Part shown: positions 56,833 through 64,000 of the stretch, one piece after another
Layout: each line of letters begins with the position of its first letter
Position numbering within the stretch: position 1 is the stretch's first letter
NCBI RefSeq assembly: GCF_004124235.1
Contig: NZ_CP032487.1
Span: 620,001-684,000, forward strand
Reading direction: 5' to 3'
Source of the DNA: Yersinia hibernica
Lineage (GTDB): Bacteria; Pseudomonadota; Gammaproteobacteria; Enterobacterales; Enterobacteriaceae
Length of the DNA: 64,000 nucleotides
The notes under the pieces: generated by a model
What the model was told of the DNA's origin: nothing
Database searches by the model: none
Seen by the model: the letters and a program-made list of their open reading frames with translations, nothing else
Made by a program: the position numbers and the translations under genes

Positions 56833-58128
56833 ATGCTGCAGTTTGATTATCTCAAAACAGCAATTAAGCAAAAAGGCTGTACCTTACAGCAGGTGGCCGA
56901 TGCCAGCGGCATGACCAAAGGGTATTTAAGCCAGTTACTCAATGACAAAATCAAAAGCCCCAGTGCACAAAAGCTTGAGGCCTTGCACCGTTACCTTGAG
57001 CTAGAGTTTCCGCGTCGTGAGAAAAAGGTCGGTGTGGTGTTTGGTAAATTTTACCCACTGCATACCGGCCATATCTATCTTATTCAGCGCGCCTGTAGCC
57101 AGGTCGATGAGCTGCATATTATTCTTTGTTTTGATGAACCCCGTGATCGCGAGCTGTTCGAGAACAGTTCTATGTCACAGCAGCCAACTGTCAGTGACCG
57201 CTTACGTTGGTTGTTACAAACCTTTAAGTATCAGAAAAATATCCATATTCACTCATTTGATGAGCATGGCATTGAGCCTTATCCTCATGGCTGGGATGTG
57301 TGGAGCCATGGCGTGAAAAAATTCATGGCGGAAAAGGGGATTGTGCCGAGTTTTATCTATTCCAGTGAAAGTCAGGATGCACCGCATTATCGTGAACAAT
57401 TTGGTATCGAAACCATTTTGATTGACCCCGAGCGCTCCTTTATGAATATCAGTGGCCGCCAAATCCGCCGTGACCCTTTCCGCTACTGGGATTATATCCC
57501 GACGGAAGTGAAGCCGTTTTTTGTGCGCACGGTGGCAATATTGGGTGGCGAATCCAGTGGAAAATCAACTTTAGTCAATAAGTTAGCCAATATTTTCAAT
57601 ACCACCAGTGCATGGGAATATGGCCGGGACTATGTTTTCTCTCATTTGGGTGGCGATGAAATGGCGCTGCAATATTCCGATTACGACAAAATTGCGCTAG
57701 GGCAAGCTCAATATGTTGATTTTGCAGTGAAATATGCCAATAAAGTGGCGTTTATTGATACTGACTTTGTCACCACGCAGGCATTTTGTAAGAAATATGA
57801 AGGGCGGGAGCATCCATTTGTTCAGGCGCTGATTGATGAATATCGCTTTGATCTGGTGATTTTGCTGGAGAACAACACGCCGTGGGTGGCTGATGGCTTG
57901 CGCAGCCTGGGCAGTGACCGTGAGCGCAAATCTTTCCAAACCTTACTCGAGCAGATGTTGCGCAGCAATAATATTGAATACGTTCATGTGGAGTCGGCGG
58001 ACTACGACGAGCGCTTCTTGCGCTGTGTCGAACTGGTGCAACAGTTATTAGCCGCCGACCTACAAAGACTCGCCCGCCCATCAGTATTGGCTGAAGCACG
58101 GGGAGGGCGGGAAGTTAGTAAGCAATAA
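56833..58128 (+). CDS. nadR: NadR: NAD-responsive repressor, NMN adenylyltransferase and nicotinamide riboside kinase
   Basis: Trifunctional regulator-enzyme of NAD salvage, 431 residues (E. coli 410; the extra lies at the C-terminus). HTH at about residues 15-60 (TLQQVADASGMTKGYLSQLL), adenylyltransferase domain from about 66 (VVFGKFYPLHTGHIYLIQ), then a kinase P-loop (AILGGESSGKSTLVNKL, about 236). AAGGAGG lies before ATG 56833. The C-terminal end overlaps the opposing oxidoreductase gene by 14 bases. Confidence 0.95.
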   Translation: MLQFDYLKTAIKQKGCTLQQVADASGMTKGYLSQLLNDKIKSPSAQKLEALHRYLELEFPRREKKVGVVFGKFYPLHTGHIYLIQRACSQVDELHIILCFDEPRDRELFENSSMSQQPTVSDRLRWLLQTFKYQKNIHIHSFDEHGIEPYPHGWDVWSHGVKKFMAEKGIVPSFIYSSESQDAPHYREQFGIETILIDPERSFMNISGRQIRRDPFRYWDYIPTEVKPFFVRTVAILGGESSGKSTLVNKLANIFNTTSAWEYGRDYVFSHLGGDEMALQYSDYDKIALGQAQYVDFAVKYANKVAFIDTDFVTTQAFCKKYEGREHPFVQALIDEYRFDLVILLENNTPWVADGLRSLGSDRERKSFQTLLEQMLRSNNIEYVHVESADYDERFLRCVELVQQLLAADLQRLARPSVLAEARGGREVSKQ

Positions 58129-59116
58129 CTATCTTGCCCTGCATATGCCCACCGGCGACTTGCGCGTGGGCTGCTTGCAGATTTTCAACTGTCAGGCCAT
58201 GCAGCGTTTCACTCAGTGTCCCGTGCAGTTTTCCCTCGTCGACCAACTGACTGACCTGCTTTAGAATTTCGCCTTGCTGGGCGATATCCGGTGTAGAGAA
58301 CATGCTGCGAGTGAACATAAATTCCCAATGCAGGGCCGCACTTTTTAGTTTCAATTGATTTTGATCCAGCGGCTTTTCATTTTCCACGATGGTACAGATT
58401 TGCCCCAGCGGGGCGATCAATTCACTGATGGCGGGCCAGTGACCGTCTGTATCATTCAAGCAAAGAATATAATCGACTTTATCGATACCTTCTTTTGCTA
58501 GCTGCGCTTTCAGGTCACGATAATCCACTGTTAGGTCGGCACCGCGTTCAAGACACCAGGTGGCGGACTCTGGGCGGGATGCGGTCGCAATCACTTTGAC
58601 TGGGCTGCGCAATGCGGCCAGAGGGATGGCTAATGAGCCGACACCACCGGCCCCACCGATGATAAGCAGGTTTTGGCCCGCGCTAGCCTGTTGAATTTTC
58701 AGGTGTTCGAACAATGCTTCCCACGCAGTGAGCGCGGTTAATGGCAGGGCGGCGGCCTGTGCCCAGTTAAGGGCGCGCGGTTTTTGGGCGGCGATACGCG
58801 CATCGACCAACTGCTGGGTGGCGTTGCTGCCGGGGCGAGTGATATCACCGGCATACCAAACCTCATCACCGGCACGAAAACCGGTGACTTGCTCGCCGAC
58901 ACTGACCACCACACCCGCGGCATCCCAACCGAGAATACGCGGCTGTTGCAAACCATTTTTTTTCAGGCCGTTATGCACCTTGGTATCAACCGGATTGATG
59001 GAGGCGGCTTTAACCTCAACCAGTAAATCAAATGGGCCTGGCGCAAGGGAATCTAAGCTGATTTCAATAAAATCAGTTGGTTGTTGTGGGTTTACCGCAA
59101 TGGCTTTCATTGACAT
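58115..59116 (-). CDS. Zinc-type alcohol dehydrogenase-like / quinone oxidoreductase family protein
   Basis: Medium-chain NADPH-dependent reductase, 333 residues. GroES-like N-terminal domain (FDLLVEVKAASINPVDTKV) and Rossmann domain with LLIIGGAGGVGSLAIPLAAL. The usual zinc ligands are absent, placing it with zinc-free quinone/enone reductases. Start set at ATG 59116 (MSMKAIAVN); the frame back to 59221 crosses the promoter region. Divergent from the next LysR gene, its likely regulator. Substrate unknown. Confidence 0.9.
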   Translation of the reverse strand: MSMKAIAVNPQQPTDFIEISLDSLAPGPFDLLVEVKAASINPVDTKVHNGLKKNGLQQPRILGWDAAGVVVSVGEQVTGFRAGDEVWYAGDITRPGSNATQQLVDARIAAQKPRALNWAQAAALPLTALTAWEALFEHLKIQQASAGQNLLIIGGAGGVGSLAIPLAALRSPVKVIATASRPESATWCLERGADLTVDYRDLKAQLAKEGIDKVDYILCLNDTDGHWPAISELIAPLGQICTIVENEKPLDQNQLKLKSAALHWEFMFTRSMFSTPDIAQQGEILKQVSQLVDEGKLHGTLSETLHGLTVENLQAAHAQVAGGHMQGKIVIAY

Positions 59117-59223
59117 GGTGATGTTCCTGCTGCTGTTGAGTTTATCTATTGAGTCTAGACCTATCCGAGCGGAGTGATAAGATGGACAATCACTAACGCA
59201 GTGTTCGTCTAAGGCAAACAATC

Positions 59224-60132
59224 ATGTTTAAGCAACTTCAGGATATGGCGCTGTTCGCACGCGTTGCTGAATGCGGCAGTTTCACCCGTGCCGCTGCAAT
59301 AGTGGGTTTGCCTAAATCTAGCGTCAGCCAGCGGATCAGCCAGTTAGAGCAAAACCTGGGGATTCGTTTGATCAATCGAACTACCCGGCAACTGAACCTG
59401 ACTTTTGCCGGTGAGCGCTATCTGGTGCACTGTCAGGAGATGCTGCAAGCCGCCGAGCGCGCGGACTTAGCACTGCAACGCCTGAAAGATAACCCCAGTG
59501 GGCGCTTGCGTATTTCAACACCGGCGGGGCTGGGCGCAACCTTACTGGCGCGTTTGGCGACAGATTTTCAGCGGCAATACCCGGATGTGGTATTGGAGGT
59601 TTTAGTGTCGGATACCATGGTGGATTTGGTCGAGGAGGGCTTTGATGTGGCGCTGCGTACCGGCAAACCACAGGATTCGTCACTGATTGGCCGGCGGCTG
59701 GGGTATGCTCCTCGCTATCTATTGGCTTCCCCGGCTTATTTGGCTCAATACCCGCCCTTATTGCATCCGCGCCAACTGGATACTCATCGCTGCATCGCCC
59801 ACCGGGCTTGGCAGGCACTGATTTTACGCCGTGCGGATGAGTTCTATCGCTGGCAGCTTCCCGCGCTGCATGTGACCGATAACTTGCTGTATGCCCGTGA
59901 GTGCGCGCTGAGTGGTGGCGGAGTGACACTGCTGCCCGCATTTTTGAGTCGTGAGGTGGTGGCAAGCCGCCAATTGATTGAAGTATTGCCGCAATGGCAA
60001 GCCGAGGGCAATGAACTGTATTTGGTCTACCCGAGCCGCAAGCTGAACTCCCCGGCACTGAGCTGCTTTATTGATGTGGTGATTGGGCACCCGGTATTTG
60101 AGGATTATGTGCAGGGGCTGGAAATATCCTAA
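59224..60132 (+). CDS. LysR-family regulator
   Basis: 302 residues: HTH (MALFARVAECGSFTRAAAIV, PKSSVSQRISQLEQNLG) and effector domain (LRISTPAGLGATLLARLATDF, VALRTGKPQDSSLIGRRLGY). Starts 107 bp from the divergent oxidoreductase; that gap would hold its binding site. Inducer unknown. Ends 67 bp before the convergent ettA stop. Confidence 0.9.
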   Translation: MFKQLQDMALFARVAECGSFTRAAAIVGLPKSSVSQRISQLEQNLGIRLINRTTRQLNLTFAGERYLVHCQEMLQAAERADLALQRLKDNPSGRLRISTPAGLGATLLARLATDFQRQYPDVVLEVLVSDTMVDLVEEGFDVALRTGKPQDSSLIGRRLGYAPRYLLASPAYLAQYPPLLHPRQLDTHRCIAHRAWQALILRRADEFYRWQLPALHVTDNLLYARECALSGGGVTLLPAFLSREVVASRQLIEVLPQWQAEGNELYLVYPSRKLNSPALSCFIDVVIGHPVFEDYVQGLEIS

Positions 60133-60151
60133 ATGATGCGCCGTTTACATA

Positions 60152-60176
60152 TTAAAAAGGCCTGCAATGGCAGGCC
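60152..60176 (-). terminator. Intrinsic terminator of ettA
   Basis: On the minus strand GGCCTGC, loop CATT, GCAGGCC, then five T. The inverse orientation lacks a T-run, so it chiefly ends ettA. Confidence 0.85.
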
Positions 60177-60199
60177 GTTAGCTAAGATAAAATGCAAAA

Positions 60200-61867
60200 C
60201 TACTTGGTCATTTTCTTATACTTGATACGGTGTGGTTCCAGTGCTTCGGCACCCAGAGTGCGTTTTTTCCACTCTTCGTATTCAGTAAAGTTACCCTCGA
60301 AGAATGCCACTTTGCCCTCATCTTGATAATCAATGATATGGGTGGCGATTCGGTCAAGGAACCAACGGTCATGGGAAATAACCATGGCACAACCCGGGAA
60401 TTCCAGTAAGGCGTTTTCCAGTGCGCGCAGGGTTTCGATGTCTAAGTCGTTGGTCGGTTCATCGAGCAGCAACATGTTACCGCCCACTTGCAGCAATTTA
60501 GCCAGATGAATACGGCCGCGTTCACCACCGGACAACTCACCCACCCGTTTGCCTTGATCAATACCTTTAAAGTTAAAGCGGCCAACATAGGCACGGCTTG
60601 GAATTTCAAAGTTGCCGATCTTCATGATGTCTTGGCCGCCGGAGACTTCTTCCCACACGGTTTTGCTGTCATCCATGTTGTCACGGAACTGATCAACTGA
60701 GGCCAATAACACAGTATCACCCAGTGAAATGGTACCGGAATCTGGCTGCTCTTGGCCTGATAACATGCGGAACAGGGTTGATTTACCCGCGCCGTTCGGC
60801 CCGATAATCCCGACAATTGCCCCTTTAGGCAGTGAGAAGGTCAAGTCATCAATCAGAACACGGTCACCGTAAGACTTGCTCAGATGCTCAACTTCCAGCA
60901 CTTTGTCACCTAAACGTGGGCCAGGTGGAATAAACAACTCACTGGTTTCATTGCGTTTTTGGTATTCAACACTGTTAAGCTCTTCAAAGCGAGCCAGACG
61001 CGCTTTACCTTTCGCCTGACGGCCTTTGGGATTCTGACGCACCCATTCCAGCTCTTTCTCAATAGATTTACGACGTGCAGCTTCAGAAGAGGCTTCCAGT
61101 GCCAGTCGGGCATCTTTTTGCTCCAGCCATGAGGAGTAGTTGCCCTCCCATGGAATACCCTCACCACGGTCCAGTTCCAGAATCCAGCCCGCCACGTTAT
61201 CGAGGAAGTAACGGTCATGGGTGATGGCGACCACGGTGCCTTCGTAATCATGCAGGAAGCGCTCCAGCCAAGCCACGGATTCGGCATCCAAGTGGTTGGT
61301 TGGTTCATCCAGCAGCAGCATGTCTGGTTTTTCTAACAGCAGGCGGCAAATGGCCACACGGCGGCGTTCACCACCGGACAAATTGGCAATTTTTGCATCC
61401 CAAGGTGGCAGGCGCAAAGCATCCGCGGCGCGTTCTAACTGGTTATCCAGATTATGGCCGTCATGGGATTGAATAATCGCTTCCAGCTCACCTTGCTCTT
61501 TGGCCAACTTATCGAAATCGGCATCAGGATCGGCATACAGCGCATAAACCTCATCCAAACGAGTCAGCGCGCGTTTCACTTCACCGACGGCTTCTTCAAC
61601 TGATTCGCGCACCGTTTGTTCAAGGTTCAGCTTGGGTTCCTGTGGCAGATAGCCAATTTTGATACCGGGTTGCGGGCGAGCTTCGCCCTCAATGTCGGTA
61701 TCAATGCCCGCCATAATGCGCAGCAGAGTCGATTTACCGGAGCCGTTCAGACCCAGCACACCAATTTTGGCCCCAGGGAAGAAACTCAGGGAGATGTTTT
61801 TCAGAATATGCCGCTTCGGCGGAACAACTTTGCCGACACGATGCATAGAATAGACGTATTGAGCCAC
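60200..61867 (-). CDS. ettA: Energy-dependent translational throttle protein EttA
   Basis: ABC-F ATPase that binds the ribosomal E site and gates the first elongation step according to ATP/ADP. 555 residues, as in E. coli. Two ABC domains: Walker A GLNGSGKST near 43 and GPNGAGKST near 357; LSGGERRRVA and LSGGERGRIH signatures; EPTNHLDAESV and EPTNDLDIETL. The arm and linker lie between. GTG start at 61867 by homology. In E. coli slt lies upstream; here an integrase-bearing element begins within 30 bp. Confidence 0.96.
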   Translation of the reverse strand: MAQYVYSMHRVGKVVPPKRHILKNISLSFFPGAKIGVLGLNGSGKSTLLRIMAGIDTDIEGEARPQPGIKIGYLPQEPKLNLEQTVRESVEEAVGEVKRALTRLDEVYALYADPDADFDKLAKEQGELEAIIQSHDGHNLDNQLERAADALRLPPWDAKIANLSGGERRRVAICRLLLEKPDMLLLDEPTNHLDAESVAWLERFLHDYEGTVVAITHDRYFLDNVAGWILELDRGEGIPWEGNYSSWLEQKDARLALEASSEAARRKSIEKELEWVRQNPKGRQAKGKARLARFEELNSVEYQKRNETSELFIPPGPRLGDKVLEVEHLSKSYGDRVLIDDLTFSLPKGAIVGIIGPNGAGKSTLFRMLSGQEQPDSGTISLGDTVLLASVDQFRDNMDDSKTVWEEVSGGQDIMKIGNFEIPSRAYVGRFNFKGIDQGKRVGELSGGERGRIHLAKLLQVGGNMLLLDEPTNDLDIETLRALENALLEFPGCAMVISHDRWFLDRIATHIIDYQDEGKVAFFEGNFTEYEEWKKRTLGAEALEPHRIKYKKMTK

Positions 61868-61896
61868 GTTGCGCTAACCCTCGCTATAACTGGTTT
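61868..61896. other. Probable attachment-site junction (attL) between ettA and the integrated element
   Basis: The 29 bases between the ettA start and the integrase stop are where chromosome and element must meet, because a lambdoid-type int points with its 3' end toward its att site. The exact core cannot be seen without the other end of the element. Confidence 0.45.
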
Positions 61897-63195
61897 TTAT
61901 GATGTCCCACTTTTTGTGTGGGGCATGTATGGGGCATTAGAGCCTAACTTTGCGTTTAGCAACGCAAGCTGGTCAGCATTATGATCCGGCATCCAATCAC
62001 CGTAGACGCTAAACAGCATTTGTGCCGAGGTGTGTCCCATTTGCATTGCAATAAATGCAGGGTTCGCCCCAGCGGATAATGACCAACACGCGAAAGTATG
62101 GCGCGATTGGTATGCATTTCGATGTCGCAGTTTAGCCCGTTTCACTGCCCGATCCCAGCTATCAGCTAGAGCAGTTGGTGTAAAACGTTCACCAGCTCTA
62201 TTTCCTTTTGCATTTATCTTCGGATCGAACACGAAAGTGCATAGATCTGTACGGCTTTTGCCATGCTCTCGCATCAACACTTTTACTTTGCTGGTGGGTT
62301 TTAACCGCGTTAATGCCTGTTGCTTTCTTAATGCTTCCTTCGCTGGTTCCATCAGAAAAATAGTGCGATCGGTACCGGCCTCAGTTTTTGGCAAAGTGTA
62401 TTGTTTCACACTAGTCCAGTTCCGCCGAACCGTTAATGTGCCAGCTTCCAGATCGATATCTTCCCAAGCCAATGCACAAAGCTCCCCATGACGAAGGCCG
62501 GTATAGACAGCAATTGTCCAGATATTGGCGGTCTGCTCATTTAGGCAGGCAGAAATAAAGCGAGTGAATTCATCTCTCGATAAAGGGTCTGGCCGGACTC
62601 TGGCGCGCTTAAGTTTACTGACTGATGTGGTGGGATCTTCTTTTAAATAGCCACTTTCCACCGCGAATTTTACAGCGCCTTTCATACAGATCACATAATC
62701 GTTAACTGTGGCCACAGTCCTACCAACAGGTATCACTTTCTTATTTCTTGCTGGCCGGTGGTGTCCGGTTAACAGTTCATTTCTCATCGCGAAAATATCT
62801 TCACTGGTAAGAGAGCTGATCATTCGACTTTGGCCCAATATGCGACCACATGTCTCCAGTTTCACTTTGTACCGCCGCAAGGTGTTAAGTGACAATTCTG
62901 GCTGCTTCAACTCAAGCCAACGATCAAATAGAGCTTTCACGCTTAATTCTCGGGTGCTATTGGTGGCGAACCGATGGGCGTTTGGTGATTCAGGAAACTG
63001 ACGCGCGTAATCAAATGAACCCGTTTTAATTGAGTAAACAATTGACTGGCGCATCTCGCTGGCCATCTTTCTATTTTTGGGAGTATCCGGTATACCGAGG
63101 GATTCACGGAATCGTTCATTCTGATACATAAACCAAATCCGTAAAAAACCACCGTGGTTCTCCACCCCGGTGGGATAGATAATTTTCTTCTGCAT
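61897..63195 (-). CDS. int: Tyrosine recombinase (phage integrase)
   Basis: Site-specific integrase of 432 residues. N-terminal arm-binding segment (ENHGGFLRIWFMYQNERFRE), core-binding domain (about 85-190), catalytic domain with Arg in YTGLRHGELCALAWEDID, SRHTFACWSLSAG (His-Arg pair region), MGHTSAQMLFSVYGDW with the nucleophilic Tyr. All catalytic parts are present, so it may be active. AAGGGCG precedes ATG 63195. Its 3' end faces ettA. Confidence 0.93.
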   Translation of the reverse strand: MQKKIIYPTGVENHGGFLRIWFMYQNERFRESLGIPDTPKNRKMASEMRQSIVYSIKTGSFDYARQFPESPNAHRFATNSTRELSVKALFDRWLELKQPELSLNTLRRYKVKLETCGRILGQSRMISSLTSEDIFAMRNELLTGHHRPARNKKVIPVGRTVATVNDYVICMKGAVKFAVESGYLKEDPTTSVSKLKRARVRPDPLSRDEFTRFISACLNEQTANIWTIAVYTGLRHGELCALAWEDIDLEAGTLTVRRNWTSVKQYTLPKTEAGTDRTIFLMEPAKEALRKQQALTRLKPTSKVKVLMREHGKSRTDLCTFVFDPKINAKGNRAGERFTPTALADSWDRAVKRAKLRHRNAYQSRHTFACWSLSAGANPAFIAMQMGHTSAQMLFSVYGDWMPDHNADQLALLNAKLGSNAPYMPHTKSGTS

Positions 63196-63214
63196 GATTC
63201 GCCCTTATGGGGAA

Positions 63215-63478
63215 TTATACCGCTGGCTGTTTTGTAGCCTGATTAGCAAACCATAGGTTTATGGCAGTGACGTTATAGAGCGCCTCACTGGTTTTGCTTG
63301 GTGTACCTGTTGGCGAAACCAATAACCACTCCTTTCCCTGCCTCCACCCGCGCTGGCGGTATGAGCGTATTTTCTCAAAGCTAAAGCCAGTGATTGAGCT
63401 TAAAATAGCTTTTGTCACCCACTCGTTAGCTTGGAGCTGTATCATGCTTGGCAAATCAACAACTGTAAGATCTACCAT
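63215..63478 (-). CDS. xis: Excisionase-like protein (DUF1233 type)
   Basis: 87 residues. LQANEWVTKAILSSITGFSFEKIRSYRQ resembles a winged-helix excisionase, and GKEWLLVSPTGTPSKTSEAL is typical of the DUF1233 group found just upstream of lambdoid integrases. GGAGGGG precedes ATG 63478, which I prefer to GTG 63493. It ends 19 bp before int. Directionality factor by inference. Confidence 0.75.
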   Translation of the reverse strand: MVDLTVVDLPSMIQLQANEWVTKAILSSITGFSFEKIRSYRQRGWRQGKEWLLVSPTGTPSKTSEALYNVTAINLWFANQATKQPAV

Positions 63479-63556
63479 TATTAACCCCTCCACACTGTTT
63501 ATTTAAAGGCCCACCGCAAACGGGCCGTGACTAAAATTATTTGGTAACTCAAGTAG

Positions 63557-63673
63557 TCATCCCTGAACGCCCTTCATAAAATCACCCACTACATAGACAA
63601 CCAGGCATATAAAGAACAGAGTGAGAATTATCACTACTAATATCTCGGTTGGTAATCTGATTCGTTTCATCAT
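63557..63673 (-). CDS. Small single-pass membrane protein, phage-type
   Basis: 38 residues: basic start MMKRIRLPTEI, a hydrophobic helix (LVVIILTLFFICLVVYVV) and a short tail GDFMKGVQG. Its ATG at 63673 overlaps the stop of the preceding gene as ATGA, so it is translationally coupled. Not recognised; size and place suit a prophage early-region peptide. Confidence 0.55.
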   Translation of the reverse strand: MMKRIRLPTEILVVIILTLFFICLVVYVVGDFMKGVQG

Positions 63674-63948
63674 TTCACCTGTTTAGCAGTAACGCCGTGA
63701 CGATTTAACACACCAATAATTAATTCCCGCTTACAGCCGATCGCTGGTACATCGCGCAATTCATTTACCAGCATTGAGAAAACATGCCGTAGTAATGGCT
63801 TCTGCTCCCCCTTAATTGCCGCCAGTTCTGCGCGTAAATCCAATAACTCAGCCGCCATTTGTGTAACGATAGGGCTTTGAGCGCCGCCGATATCGCACGC
63901 ACCCGGATTAGCGATTTTCTGTAGTTGCTGCTCAGTTAGCTTGTTCAT
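63670..63948 (-). CDS. Hypothetical phage protein
   Basis: 92 residues, starting MNKLTEQQLQKIANPGACD, with a short coiled-coil-like segment (MAAELLDLRAELAAIKGEQK). The type is common among small early genes of enterobacterial prophages near int/xis. No function assigned. Its ATG overlaps a TGA of the frame to the right. Confidence 0.6.
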   Translation of the reverse strand: MNKLTEQQLQKIANPGACDIGGAQSPIVTQMAAELLDLRAELAAIKGEQKPLLRHVFSMLVNELRDVPAIGCKRELIIGVLNRHGVTAKQVK

Positions 63949-64000
63949 ACAACGCCCTCAGCTAAATAGTGTCGATATGGGGGGGCCTGTCGATTCCTGC
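63945..64000 (-). CDS. C-terminal end of a further phage gene (partial)
   Basis: The last 17 codons of an open minus-strand frame (ending RQAPPYRHYLAEGVV, stop) reach the window edge and stop exactly over the next start (GTATGA). Coupling suggests a real gene, but only the end is visible. Confidence 0.35.
   Translation of the reverse strand, partial: RNRQAPPYRHYLAEGVV

Overview
The window reads as chromosomal DNA of a Yersinia species (Enterobacterales). Gene order and protein similarity follow the E. coli leuQPV-rsmC-holD-rimI-prfC-osmY-ytjA-yjjU-yjjV-deoCABD-ytjB-serB-radA-nadR-ettA block. The flanking accessory genes (lsr divergon, waaQ-waaL, arcDA, gldA-dhaKLM, pectinesterase) and the ERIC-type repeats fit Yersinia. 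I cannot name the species from sequence alone.

Layout. 1-5384: autoinducer-2 locus, lsrC (cut by the window edge) and lsrA leftward, lsrR and lsrK rightward, around a shared control region. 5538-7993: waaQ and an O-antigen ligase gene (waaL) broken by one in-frame TGA. 8058-9056: AT-rich gene-free stretch. 9057-11864: arginine antiporter plus arginine deiminase (arcD-arcA) without arcB or arcC. 11867-12466: ERIC-type repeats around a small LapA-like membrane protein. 12530-16698: RND efflux pair. 17008-21455: glycerol dehydrogenase and the PTS-dependent dihydroxyacetone kinase (dhaKLM), turning glycerol into dihydroxyacetone phosphate.

21498-29707: an AT-rich, six-gene, leftward operon: Fe(II)/2-oxoglutarate dioxygenase, MFS transporter, glycosyltransferase, GMC oxidoreductase, NodU/CmcH-type O-carbamoyltransferase, second glycosyltransferase. 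It sits between dhaM and the pectinesterase gene, away from dhaR. It looks like a compact biosynthesis-and-export cluster for an oxidised, glycosylated, carbamoylated small molecule. I do not recognise it as a described system, and it is the main candidate for something new. Downstream are a secreted pectin methylesterase, dhaR, scrR, and the wreck of a sucrose (scr) operon: truncated scrK, a scrA scrap, an intact operator-like palindrome. A membrane diguanylate cyclase follows.

36974-61867: conserved core. Fur-box-linked yjjZ, three identical tRNA-Leu(CAG) genes, a LysR/aldo-keto reductase pair, rsmC, holD-rimI, prfC, osmY, ytjA, yjjU-yjjV, a CNT nucleoside transporter and deoCABD (nucleoside uptake and catabolism, both with tandem CRP sites about 52 bp apart), ytjB, serB, radA, nadR with a NadR box in its leader, a quinone-oxidoreductase-like/LysR pair, and ettA. 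From about 61868 a prophage or other integrase-bearing element begins, inserted just upstream of ettA: integrase, excisionase-like protein and small phage-type genes run to the window end.
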